Positions 7,871 to 13,476 of a stretch of DNA of 13,476 bases are shown piece by piece; within the stretch, counting starts at the first letter, position 1; every line of letters begins with the position of its first letter. Below the pieces are notes generated by a model that made no database searches, had not been told where the DNA came from, and saw nothing but the letters and a program-made list of their open reading frames with translations. The position numbers and the translations under genes were made by a program. Origin of the DNA: Rhodobacteraceae bacterium UBA3087 (GTDB taxonomy: Bacteria > Pseudomonadota > Alphaproteobacteria > Rhodobacterales > Rhodobacteraceae); the NCBI GenBank assembly GCA_002367285.1, contig DFBF01000266.1, positions 11,766-25,241 of the forward strand, written 5' to 3'.

Positions 7871-8281
7871 TTAGTTATCTTGAACACGCGCATGGAAAAC
7901 CAGGTCAATACGACGCACATCAGCGTCCTGAACCCGGCGCGCCCGCGCACGTTGGAAATTCAAATAGACCAGCGTTCCGCGCGCCAGGATCAGGGTTGCG
8001 TCAACCAACGCATCACTGACGGCGGCGGCCACTTCTTTGGCCTGTTGGAAACCGGCAGCGTCTGTCACGACGCTGACGATTATTTCATGCAGCGCGCCGT
8101 GGCCGGTCTTGTCGGATTTCTCCGTCACGTCCTCGGGGCCAAGGCTGACATAGGTGCCGCTGACGATGCCCGGCGGGGCCGAGTCATAGATCGCGCCTGA
8201 CACCAGACCATCCAGCGTGGTATCCGCCGCCAGCCGTTGAAACACCGCCTGTTGCAAGGCGGCAGAAACGCCATAACTCAT
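7871..8281 (-). CDS. GTA tail terminator protein (DUF3168-type)
   Basis: Ring protein that closes the tail tube and docks it to the neck. The 136 residues begin MSYGVSAALQQAVFQRLAAD, followed by IYDSAPPGIVSGTYVSLGPEDV (about 32-53), the central core of the DUF3168 tail-completion family. A helix rich in alanine (FQQAKEVAAAVSDAL) and a C-terminal beta region (ARRVQDADVRRIDLVFHARV) complete it. The start is fixed by a strong AGGAGG RBS and the ATGA overlap with the stopper gene. The major tail protein gene follows after 23 bases with its own RBS. Corresponds to RcGTA g8. Confidence 0.9.
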   Translation of the reverse strand: MSYGVSAALQQAVFQRLAADTTLDGLVSGAIYDSAPPGIVSGTYVSLGPEDVTEKSDKTGHGALHEIIVSVVTDAAGFQQAKEVAAAVSDALVDATLILARGTLVYLNFQRARARRVQDADVRRIDLVFHARVQDN

Positions 8282-8616
8282 GCCGAAACCTCCTCTTGCG
8301 CGAAACACATCAGGTATTGCGCGGTGCTGTCGCTTTCGGTCACCGCAAGGATGCGGAAGAACCGGTTTCCGGCGCGAAAACGTTGCTCCGGCTTGGGTCG
8401 TGACGGGGCGCCATGGGCGGCGGCCCGCACGGTAATGCGAAACGGGATTGACGACACGGTCATGAATTCCGCCGCCTTTTCACGCCCCGTCCCCGGTGCG
8501 ATTTCGGCCCAGTGTTCGCCCAGGGCGACCCAGGTTTCGATGAAACCACCGGCCCCGTCTGGGGTCTTTTGGGCCTCTTCCAGCACCAGCTTTCGGTTCA
8601 GGTTGGGCAGGGTCAA
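8278..8616 (-). CDS. GTA stopper / head-tail joining protein, TTG start
   Basis: Small neck protein expected to sit between adaptor and tail terminator and hold DNA in the head (SPP1 gp16 / HK97 gp10-like head-tail joining family). The 112 residues open MTLPNLNRKLVLEEAQKTPD and contain GGFIETWVALGEHWAEIAP (about 22-40), REKAAEFM and a closing beta region with FRAGNRFFRILAV. The W-AEI-P pattern is the hallmark of this family. Translation most likely starts at TTG, in a TTGA overlap with the adaptor stop and behind a GGAGG RBS. The stop overlaps the start of the next gene as ATGA. Corresponds to RcGTA g7. Confidence 0.9.
   Translation of the reverse strand: MTLPNLNRKLVLEEAQKTPDGAGGFIETWVALGEHWAEIAPGTGREKAAEFMTVSSIPFRITVRAAAHGAPSRPKPEQRFRAGNRFFRILAVTESDSTAQYLMCFAQEEVSA
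8289..8294 (-). promoter_or_regulatory. RBS that decides the tail terminator start
   Basis: AGGAGG lies 7 bases before the ATG at 8281, which overlaps the stopper stop as ATGA. This rules in favour of 8281 over an in-frame ATG at 8308, nine codons upstream. Confidence 0.8.
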
Positions 8617-9215
8617 AATGCACCTCCCCCACCGAACAGACGCACGGTGCGATAGCGTTGGATCAGCGCGTCAACGCCGTGGGGCATCGCGCCTTCGGTC
8701 GTCGACGTGTCGTGACGGTGTTCGTAAAAGTGGCCCGCCAACAGCATGACCGCGTGGTTCAGGTCAGCGGGAATATCGGACCAGGCGGCCCCAAACCCCG
8801 CATCGAAACCGATGACAACCGTGCCGCCCACCGGAATGGCAGGCAGGCAGATCGCCGTCGACACCAGCTTGGGCCGCTGCATGTCCTGCTCCAGCAGGTA
8901 ACGCGACGGATCGACCAATTCGTCCACCCCAAGGCGGTCGGTGATCGTCAGGCTGGTGATGGCGCTGACCGGGGCGACAGGCAAAGCCTGGCTGGCCAGA
9001 TCGCGCCAGGCGGTCAGGGTCCAGGTAAATGCGCGGGACACAAGGATCTTGCCGGTGCGGGCCTCGATCGCGGCCATGGCGGCGCGCAGATAGGCTTCCA
9101 GGACACCGTCCTGCACCCCGTCATCGGCAAACCCGGTGCCCAGCCGCAGGTGGTCTTTGAATTCCGCGACCGGCAACGCCGCGCCCGGCACTGTGGTCTG
9201 CTCGACTAACATCAT
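8613..9215 (-). CDS. GTA head-tail adaptor (connector) protein
   Basis: Ring protein attached under the portal that begins the neck of the particle. The 200-residue sequence has an N-terminal helical part (PVAEFKDHLRLG, then EAYLRAAMAAIEARTGKIL, about 17-60). A beta-rich middle follows (WTLTAWRD and PVSAITSLTI). Near the C-terminus lies IPADLNHAVMLLAGHFYEHRHD, the helix typical of phage gp6-like connector proteins. It starts at the first of two ATGs (ATGATG); GGAG at 9223-9226 is 7 bases upstream. It is the first of six densely packed neck and tail genes and overlaps the next by 3 bases. Corresponds to RcGTA g6. The family assignment rests on pattern and position. Confidence 0.9.
   Translation of the reverse strand: MMLVEQTTVPGAALPVAEFKDHLRLGTGFADDGVQDGVLEAYLRAAMAAIEARTGKILVSRAFTWTLTAWRDLASQALPVAPVSAITSLTITDRLGVDELVDPSRYLLEQDMQRPKLVSTAICLPAIPVGGTVVIGFDAGFGAAWSDIPADLNHAVMLLAGHFYEHRHDTSTTEGAMPHGVDALIQRYRTVRLFGGGGAF
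8623..8627 (-). promoter_or_regulatory. RBS supporting a TTG start for the stopper gene
   Basis: GGAGG lies 6 bases before TTG at 8616. That TTG overlaps the adaptor stop as TTGA, and no ATG in this frame gives a better family N-terminus. Confidence 0.65.
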
Positions 9216-9224
9216 GGATCATCT

Positions 9225-9236
9225 CCGAAATTTCGG
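9225..9236. promoter_or_regulatory. 12-bp palindrome abutting the adaptor gene RBS
   Basis: CCGAAATTTCGG is a perfect palindrome whose last bases overlap the GGAG Shine-Dalgarno sequence (9223-9226) of the head-tail adaptor gene. As DNA it looks like an operator half-pair without a spacer. As RNA it would be a poor hairpin because there is no loop, so a protein-binding role or chance is more likely than RNA folding. Confidence 0.35.
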
Positions 9237-9261
9237 GCCCCTCGCGTCGGGAACGGTTGGT

Positions 9262-9335
9262 TGGGTGCGCGCCTCCGTATTGCTCGGACGGAGGGGGAGC
9301 AGCTAGACAACACGGCATGTGTCGGCGCGCACCCA
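9262..9335 (-). repeat. Perfect 12-bp inverted repeat after the capsid gene
   Basis: TGGGTGCGCGCC at 9262-9273 is the exact reverse complement of 9324-9335, enclosing 50 bases. It begins 49 bases after the capsid stop. Inside, CCTCCG (9272-9277) can pair with CGGAGG (9289-9294), which competes with the end of the outer stem, so alternative folds exist. No U-tract follows on the coding strand. It may be an mRNA-stabilising structure, a partial terminator or attenuator that lowers tail-gene expression relative to capsid, or a protein site. Confidence 0.6.
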
Positions 9336-9384
9336 GGTCGTCCGCGCCACCACCGAAATGGGGCACGAACCTGGTTTCGCGGGC

Positions 9385-10602
9385 TTAGGAGGCCGCGAAT
9401 TTCAAAAGCTTGATCGCCGCAAAGTCGCTGACGTCGCCACCAACGCGTTTGGTGGCATAGAACAGCACATGCGGTTTGGCCGAGAACGGGTCACGCAGAA
9501 TGCGTGTGTCGGGACGTTCGGCAACGGTATAACCGGCCGCAAAGTCACCAAAGGCAATCGACAGGCTGTCAGCAGCAATGTCAGGCATGTCTTCGGCGAT
9601 CAGAACCGGATAGCCCATCAGGCGCGCAGGTTCACCAGCGGCCAGACCGTCAGACCACAAGAAACGACCATCCAGGTCCTTCATCTTGCGCACAGCACCG
9701 GCGGTTTTCGAGTTCATCACGAAAGCCGCATTGGCGCGATATTCCGCATCCAGCGAATAGGTCAGGTCGATGATCGCATCGGCCGGGTTGATGGCGTCAA
9801 AATCGCCAACATTGCCGGTTGCAACATAGCCCAGATCGCCCCAGGCCCAGCTGTCGTTGGCAACTGCGGTGTGGGTCAAAATACCGGTCGGTTTGTCGAT
9901 GCCGTCACCGTTGATAAAGGCAGCAGCTTCGGCACGGGCGAACTTGTCGGCAATGCGGCCAGCCAGCCAGTTTTCGATGTCAAACGCGCTGTCATCCAGC
10001 AGACGCTGCGAGGCTTTCGGCAACGCCGAAAGTTCGTGCAGCGGGATGGTGATGCGTTCGATGGTCGGCGTGCCGGTTTCAGCGGTCGCACCGGTTTCCG
10101 AGGCCCAGCCAGTGCCAACATCGGAATGGTCGATCAGCACGTCAAAAGACGTTGCTTCCACGTTCACCACATTGGCGATGGCGCGGATCGACGCGGTCGA
10201 TTGCAGCACCGACTGGATCGTATCAGCGGTCTGGGGATCAACCAGGTAGCCACCGTCGGCGGCAACGGCTGTCGACATGGCTTTGCCTTCCAGCTCAAGG
10301 CCACGCAGGGCGTCATCGTCGCCAGACCGCAGATAGGCTTCGAACGCCTTCTGATGGGGGGCGAAGGTCTCGGCACCAGTGGCAAGCGCGGGGCGCGCGG
10401 GGGAGGTAAGGGATTTCCGGTCCAGCATGGTCAGTCGCTCTTCTTGTTGTTGAAGTTTGGTGGAAAATTCGGTGTGGAATTCATTGATATCGCTCATGAA
10501 ACCGGCCAGCGCGGTCTTCACCTCCGCGGCAGGAGTCGAACCAGTGGTCAGGCCAGCGGCGGGGGCCGACTGGCCCTGAGCTTTCGTCTCTTTCTTGCTC
10601 AT
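9385..10602 (-). CDS. GTA major capsid protein (HK97 fold)
   Basis: Builds the GTA head. Roughly residues 1-80 are charged, helix- and glutamine-rich with a probable coiled coil (about 28-65): the delta/scaffold arm expected to be removed by the neighbouring protease. The body follows, with FEAYLRSG (about 88-95), KAMSTAVAADGGYLVDPQ near the start of the shell domain, and a C-terminal segment FYATKRVGGDVSDFAAIKLLKF typical of HK97-type capsids. The gene begins ATGATG. An AAGGA RBS (10610-10614) is only 4 bases from the first ATG (10605) but 7 from the second, so 10602 is chosen (405 residues). Thirty-four bases separate it from the protease stop. The 169-base gap after its stop contains an inverted repeat that may give this highly needed mRNA its own 3' end. 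Corresponds to RcGTA g5. Confidence 0.97.
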   Translation of the reverse strand: MSKKETKAQGQSAPAAGLTTGSTPAAEVKTALAGFMSDINEFHTEFSTKLQQQEERLTMLDRKSLTSPARPALATGAETFAPHQKAFEAYLRSGDDDALRGLELEGKAMSTAVAADGGYLVDPQTADTIQSVLQSTASIRAIANVVNVEATSFDVLIDHSDVGTGWASETGATAETGTPTIERITIPLHELSALPKASQRLLDDSAFDIENWLAGRIADKFARAEAAAFINGDGIDKPTGILTHTAVANDSWAWGDLGYVATGNVGDFDAINPADAIIDLTYSLDAEYRANAAFVMNSKTAGAVRKMKDLDGRFLWSDGLAAGEPARLMGYPVLIAEDMPDIAADSLSIAFGDFAAGYTVAERPDTRILRDPFSAKPHVLFYATKRVGGDVSDFAAIKLLKFAAS

Positions 10603-10636
10603 CATTGGGTCCTTTTCAGGGATTCAGGTCGCTGGC

Positions 10637-11218
10637 TCAGATATCGCGGGCCAGCATTCGGCGCGCATCCTGAATGGACGCGGCCAGTTCACGCAGGCCG
10701 GCTGCTTCCAGGCTTTCACCCTTGGCCCCCACCCGCGCACTGGGCAGCATCGGGAAGGTGACCAAAGACACCTCCCAAAGCTCCAGCTCGCTCAAGAGCC
10801 GCTGGCCCTTGTCGTTCTTTGTGGCTTTCACCGTGCGGTAGCCGATCGACAGCCCGTCAATGGCACCCGCCCCGATCAACGCGGCGGCCTCGCGGCCCCG
10901 GGCAACGTCGGTCAGAATGCGGCCCTTGACGTACAGACCACGCGCGTCCTCGCGCACCTCATCCCAGATCCCGATGGGCTGGCTGGGGTCGTGCTGCCAC
11001 AGCATCTTCACGTTGCGGCCCTTGGCGGCCAGATCAGTCAGGCTTTTGGCATAGGCGCCCTTGGTCACAACGTCGTTGCCGTTATCGACCTGGCCAAAAT
11101 AGCTGGCATAGCCTTCGATCTGCACGCCTTCTTCGACCTCGGTGGTCGCGCCCAGACGCACGAACTTGTGCTCAAGCCCCATATCGGTGTGCCCCGAAAA
11201 ATTGTAATGCTCGCTCAT
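10637..11218 (-). CDS. GTA prohead maturation protease (HK97 family)
   Basis: Serine protease that trims the N-terminal scaffold-like arm of the capsid protein during head maturation. The 193 residues match the HK97 prohead protease fold: GYASYFGQVDNGNDVV (about 36-51), then WQHDPSQPIG with the expected catalytic H76, then DGLSIGYRT with the expected nucleophile S124. The segment LWEVSLVTFPM follows, with E149 as a likely third member. These residue roles come from the family pattern. The start at 11218 has an AAGGA RBS (11228-11232) that overlaps the portal stop codon, so the two are probably coupled. It lies directly upstream of the capsid gene, the standard place for its substrate. Corresponds to RcGTA g4. 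Confidence 0.95.
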   Translation of the reverse strand: MSEHYNFSGHTDMGLEHKFVRLGATTEVEEGVQIEGYASYFGQVDNGNDVVTKGAYAKSLTDLAAKGRNVKMLWQHDPSQPIGIWDEVREDARGLYVKGRILTDVARGREAAALIGAGAIDGLSIGYRTVKATKNDKGQRLLSELELWEVSLVTFPMLPSARVGAKGESLEAAGLRELAASIQDARRMLARDI

Positions 11219-11230
11219 GTGTTATTGTCC

Positions 11231-12409
11231 TTATTTGGCGTCATCAGACAGTTTCGGCAGGCCCAGCAGAGCACGCTTTTCGGCCTCGGACAGAAAGTCC
11301 GCCTGGGCCACGCGTAGCCACTGTTGATCCCGTTCGACGGCCAGCGCGGGAACCTGATCCAGGTCGGGTTTCAGCGTCACAGGCTCACCCGTGAATTCGC
11401 TCAGCCAATGGCCCACGCTGGCCGCCACCTTGCTCACCAAGGGCAAAACCGTCAGGCGATAGAACGCGCGGTTTGCCTCTTGGTAATTGGCGTAAGTTGC
11501 GTCGCCGGTCAGGCCGATCAGCATTGGCGGAACACCAAAAGCCGTGGCAATTTCGCGCGCGGCGGCGTCTTTCGTCTTTTGAAATTCCATGTCCGAGGGG
11601 CTGAACCCCATCGGTTTCCAGTCCAGACCGCCCTCCAGCAACATCGGACGACCCGCATTGCGCGCGCCCATGTGGTGGCTTTCCATTTCGCCCAGCAGGC
11701 GGTCATATTGATCCGCGCTCAGCTGCGACTGACCATCGGCACCCTTGTAAACAATGGCCCCCGACGGACGTGCGGCATTATCCAACAGCGCCTTGGACCA
11801 CCCGCTGGCCGAATTATGCACATCCAGCGCACTGGCAGCAGCTTGCATCGGTGACAGGCCATAATGGTCGTCTTGCGGATGAAAGGTCTTGATGTGGCAG
11901 ATCGGGCTGACGCCTTCGCCGATTGCAAACCGGTGTTTGCGCGCCCCGACCGTATAGTCATAGGCGACCGGCCAACCATCGGCCCCCGGCACCAGGCTCA
12001 TCCGGTCGCTGCGCAGCACGTGCAGCTCGCCGGGCACAGTCATTTCGCCGCCCACGGCCTCCAGATACCCGTTGCCCGACAACAGCAACTGACCATACAG
12101 CGCCTCGAACAGCTCGGCGCGGCCCTGGGCCAAGTTCGGACGCTTTAGCAGGTCCAGAACCGGGTGCGTTTCATAGCGCCGCTCGGCATCCTGAAGCACC
12201 AGCGGCAGCGCGGCAGCGGCTTCGGCGATCAACTTGACGGCGCGAAACCCCACCGGGTTGCCCGTGAACCCGGTCTTGGTCAGGCTCACCGCATCGCGCG
12301 GGCTCCAGGCCACACGGCCCGAGCCACGATAGGCAATCACCGGACCCGTTGCCGAGGCTTTGGTTTCGGGCACATCAGCCCCCGTGCGCTTCAGAAAATC
12401 AAAAACCAT
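11231..12409 (-). CDS. GTA portal protein (HK97 family)
   Basis: Forms the ring at the single head vertex through which DNA is pumped in and later released; the terminase docks on it and the adaptor binds below. The 392-residue protein has the HK97/lambda-like portal layout. The N-terminal half includes NPVGFRAVKLIAEAAAALPL (about 51-70) and YGQLLLSGNGYLEAVG (about 105-120), then YGLSPMQAA (about 183-191). A C-terminal segment has GVPPMLIGLTGDATYANYQEANRAFY (about 292-317, split here only for reading), the classic family signature, followed by LPL. The start at 12409 follows a GAGGAG RBS; an open 37-codon extension to 12520 is thought untranslated. The protease gene follows after 12 bases, leaving no room for the g3.5 gene found between portal and protease in R. 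capsulatus. Corresponds to RcGTA g3. Confidence 0.96.
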   Translation of the reverse strand: MVFDFLKRTGADVPETKASATGPVIAYRGSGRVAWSPRDAVSLTKTGFTGNPVGFRAVKLIAEAAAALPLVLQDAERRYETHPVLDLLKRPNLAQGRAELFEALYGQLLLSGNGYLEAVGGEMTVPGELHVLRSDRMSLVPGADGWPVAYDYTVGARKHRFAIGEGVSPICHIKTFHPQDDHYGLSPMQAAASALDVHNSASGWSKALLDNAARPSGAIVYKGADGQSQLSADQYDRLLGEMESHHMGARNAGRPMLLEGGLDWKPMGFSPSDMEFQKTKDAAAREIATAFGVPPMLIGLTGDATYANYQEANRAFYRLTVLPLVSKVAASVGHWLSEFTGEPVTLKPDLDQVPALAVERDQQWLRVAQADFLSEAEKRALLGLPKLSDDAK

Positions 12410-12418
12410 TCCGGTCAG

Positions 12419-12424
12419 CTCCTC
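12419..12424 (-). promoter_or_regulatory. RBS that decides the portal start
   Basis: GAGGAG on the minus strand lies 9 bases before the ATG at 12409. This favours that start over the in-frame ATG at 12520 and gives a 392-residue protein of normal GTA portal length. Confidence 0.75.
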
Positions 12425-12570
12425 AGTGTTCGGCCATGTCCACCCCGCTTGACGCAAGGCAAACCTTCCCCGTTCCCGCGCGCTGGTGGCGCCGGCCCGG
12501 TGTGTAATCTTGTGTCTCATCCCCCCCCTCGGCCCTTCAATGGGCCCCGCAGCAGGTCCGGTCTGTCAGC

Positions 12571-12589
12571 CCCCGTCAATTCGTCGGGG
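12571..12589 (-). other. GC-rich imperfect hairpin in the terminase-portal gap
   Basis: CCCCG at 12571-12575 pairs with CGGGG at 12585-12589, with a T-T mismatch and one more inner C-G pair possible. There is no U-tract after it on the coding strand, so a classical intrinsic terminator is not supported. It may mark an mRNA processing or stabilising structure between the terminase and portal cistrons. Confidence 0.3.
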
Positions 12590-12626
12590 ACGTCTCATTT
12601 CCGATGTTGGCAATCTCTCATACAGG

Positions 12627-12644
12627 GTTAAAAAAGTGTTTAAC
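12627..12644. promoter_or_regulatory. GTTAAA-N6-TTTAAC dyad at the terminase stop codon
   Basis: A perfect 6+6 inverted repeat with a 6-base spacer, AT-rich in a GC-rich region, overlapping the terminase stop. Read as TTAA half-sites the spacing is 8 bases, close to but not the same as the CtrA consensus TTAA-N7-TTAA. CtrA is a known regulator of GTA expression in Rhodobacter capsulatus. It could be a degenerate CtrA site, another operator, or chance. The stem is too weak to be a convincing terminator by itself. Confidence 0.3.
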
Positions 12645-13476
12645 TGAGCGTACGCACCCTGGGACGACGCCAATGCGCGGCCGGTTCCACCATCAATTCG
12701 TGCAGCGCCCAGACCAAGGCATCAACGCGATCAGGGCTGCCTTTGCCCTCGTATCCCCGCGCGGTCATGCGACACATCTGGTCTTCTAGGTCGTCAAACG
12801 CCCCGACATGCTCCACCCGCCCCTGTTCATACAGCGCGGCAATCGGTTCGGCCCGTGTGACCTTGCCCTTTGAGGCACGCACCGATTTGTAGGGCACCAG
12901 CGGGTCGATTTGTCGGATGACCGTTTCCACCATGTCGCCGCCCTGGTTCACCTCGGCCACGATCCGGTCTGCCCCATACCGCGCCGCCGCATCCAACGCC
13001 GCCTGCGCCCACTCGCTGGGGCTCGAGGCCCGCACGGTCGCGTCCTCCAACACATAGGCGCGCCAGTCTTTCGGATCACCCTCGGTCACAGCGCCAGCAA
13101 CCACGATGCCGCATTCATCAGACCCCGCATGACCGGTCACTGTCGGGTCAACCGCCACGACCACGCGCATGCCCTCAGGTGCATCATCAACGCGCGCGGC
13201 CTCCAGCGCGGCCATGGTCCACAACGCACCCTCGGCGTCCTGCAACAGCACACCGTCCAGTTCCTGGCGTCCCAGACGTGTGCCCGCGTATCGCGTGCGT
13301 ACCTCCTCCAGGAACGATTTCGCCAACCAGGCCCGGTTCGCTTCGGTCGGCGCATGGGTGGTGACGGACGACGGATTGGCCAGAATGCTTTTCAACACCG
13401 CCACATTGCGCGGCGTGGTGGTCACGCATTGGCGCGGGTGATCGCCCAGGCGCAGACCAAATTGCAGCATGTCCCA
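12640..13476 (-). CDS. GTA large terminase, C-terminal part (gene cut by window edge)
   Basis: DNA-packaging motor subunit of the GTA (RcGTA g2 type): ATP-driven translocation of DNA into the prohead and DNA cleavage. Only the last 278 residues are present; the N-terminal ATPase with Walker A and B lies past the right edge. Visible near the fragment start is TTTPR (about residues 19-23), fitting the ATPase coupling motif of terminases. An RNase H-like nuclease follows. Its expected acidic residues are D110 in VAVDPT, E175 in VAEVNQGG and D249/D252 in SPDRVDALVW. The reading frame is open to the edge (WDMLQFGLRL), so the first methionine seen is internal. The stop codon sits inside an 18-bp dyad. 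It is the first gene in the order terminase-portal-protease-capsid. Identification as a terminase is firm; assignment to a GTA rests on the neighbours. Confidence 0.95.
   Translation of the reverse strand, partial: WDMLQFGLRLGDHPRQCVTTTPRNVAVLKSILANPSSVTTHAPTEANRAWLAKSFLEEVRTRYAGTRLGRQELDGVLLQDAEGALWTMAALEAARVDDAPEGMRVVVAVDPTVTGHAGSDECGIVVAGAVTEGDPKDWRAYVLEDATVRASSPSEWAQAALDAAARYGADRIVAEVNQGGDMVETVIRQIDPLVPYKSVRASKGKVTRAEPIAALYEQGRVEHVGAFDDLEDQMCRMTARGYEGKGSPDRVDALVWALHELMVEPAAHWRRPRVRTLS

Larger units (their letters stand above)
12410..12639 (-). other. Structured non-coding gap between terminase and portal genes
   Basis: These 230 bases contain no convincing gene. The portal frame is open back to an ATG at 12520, but that 37-codon extension is arginine-rich, unlike portal N-termini, and the RBS at 12419-12424 favours the start at 12409. 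On the coding strand the gap holds two very short open frames, of 8 and 10 codons, in the form ATG-AGA..., the first stop overlapping the second ATG. It also holds a GC-rich imperfect hairpin (12571-12589) and a smaller one around 12534-12549 (GGCCC, 6-base loop, GGGCC). An internal promoter, leader or RNA-processing region is possible, but no -35/-10 pair is clear. Confidence 0.5.

Noticed and set aside
9121..9366. 81-codon minus-strand frame spanning the capsid-adaptor gap
   Set aside because: It overlaps about 95 bases of the adaptor gene in another frame, runs through the inverted repeat, and has low-complexity P/R/G-rich sequence without a clear RBS.
9319..10761. 480-codon open frame on the plus strand opposite the capsid gene
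   Set aside because: It is antisense to a clear HK97 capsid protein and protease end, has the composition of a GC-rich codon shadow (many H, R, G, Q) and no recognisable domain.
12410..12520. 37-residue N-terminal extension of the portal from an ATG at 12520
   Set aside because: Arginine-rich and unlike portal N-termini; the start at 12409 has a good GAGGAG RBS and gives the usual length.
12571..12584. A 14-base stretch identical (minus strand) to a conserved segment of 16S rRNA, GAATTGACGGGGGC
   Set aside because: Flanking bases do not resemble 16S rRNA as recalled, so it is not an rRNA fragment; a match of this length to some part of 16S is not very improbable in a 13-kb window.
1..13476. 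CRISPR arrays, tRNA genes, insertion sequences, integrase or attachment sites
   Set aside because: No direct-repeat arrays, no tRNA-like cloverleaf noticed, no transposase or integrase frame; reading by eye could miss a very degenerate site.

Overview
The window is almost wall to wall minus-strand structural genes of a gene transfer agent (GTA) of the Rhodobacter capsulatus type (RcGTA). Reading along the minus strand, from the right edge to the left, the order is: large terminase (3' part only), portal, prohead protease, major capsid protein, head-tail adaptor, stopper, tail terminator, major tail protein, two tail-assembly chaperones, a short tape measure, distal tail protein, hub, NlpC/P60 peptidase, and a 1303-residue tail-tip megatron. 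A small unrecognised gene then follows, coupled to the megatron gene. This is the RcGTA order g2 to g15, with g1 and the promoter region lying beyond the right edge. The gene order, the protein sizes, the GC-rich codon use and the absence of integrase, replication, lysis or repressor genes point to a chromosomal locus of an alphaproteobacterium, most likely a Rhodobacterales (roseobacter or Rhodobacter relative). It does not look like an active prophage.

Layout: 12640-13476 is the terminase C-terminal part. 12410-12639 is a 230-base non-coding gap with dyad-symmetric elements. 11231-12409 is the portal, 10637-11218 the protease and 9385-10602 the capsid. 9216-9384 is a second gap (169 bases) with a perfect 12-bp inverted repeat and a 12-bp palindrome. 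6890-9215 holds six short connector, tail-tube and chaperone genes. 309-6888 holds the tape measure and tail-tip genes, and 22-306 the small downstream gene. From 9215 down to 22 the genes are packed with overlaps of 1-4 bases or gaps under about 25 bases, so this part is probably translated as a coupled polycistronic unit.

How they work together: the terminase cuts and pumps host DNA through the portal into a prohead of capsid protein matured by the protease. Adaptor, stopper and terminator join the head to a tail tube whose length is set by an unusually short tape measure with chaperone help. Distal tail protein, hub, peptidase and megatron form the baseplate that recognises and breaches the recipient envelope. 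In RcGTA these particles carry random fragments of host DNA between cells; that function is inferred here from homology and synteny.

No undescribed enzymatic or defence system is visible. The parts least explained by known biology are the two structured intergenic gaps, an open -1 frame joining the two tail chaperones, the absence of a g3.5 homologue, and the small gene coupled to the megatron gene.
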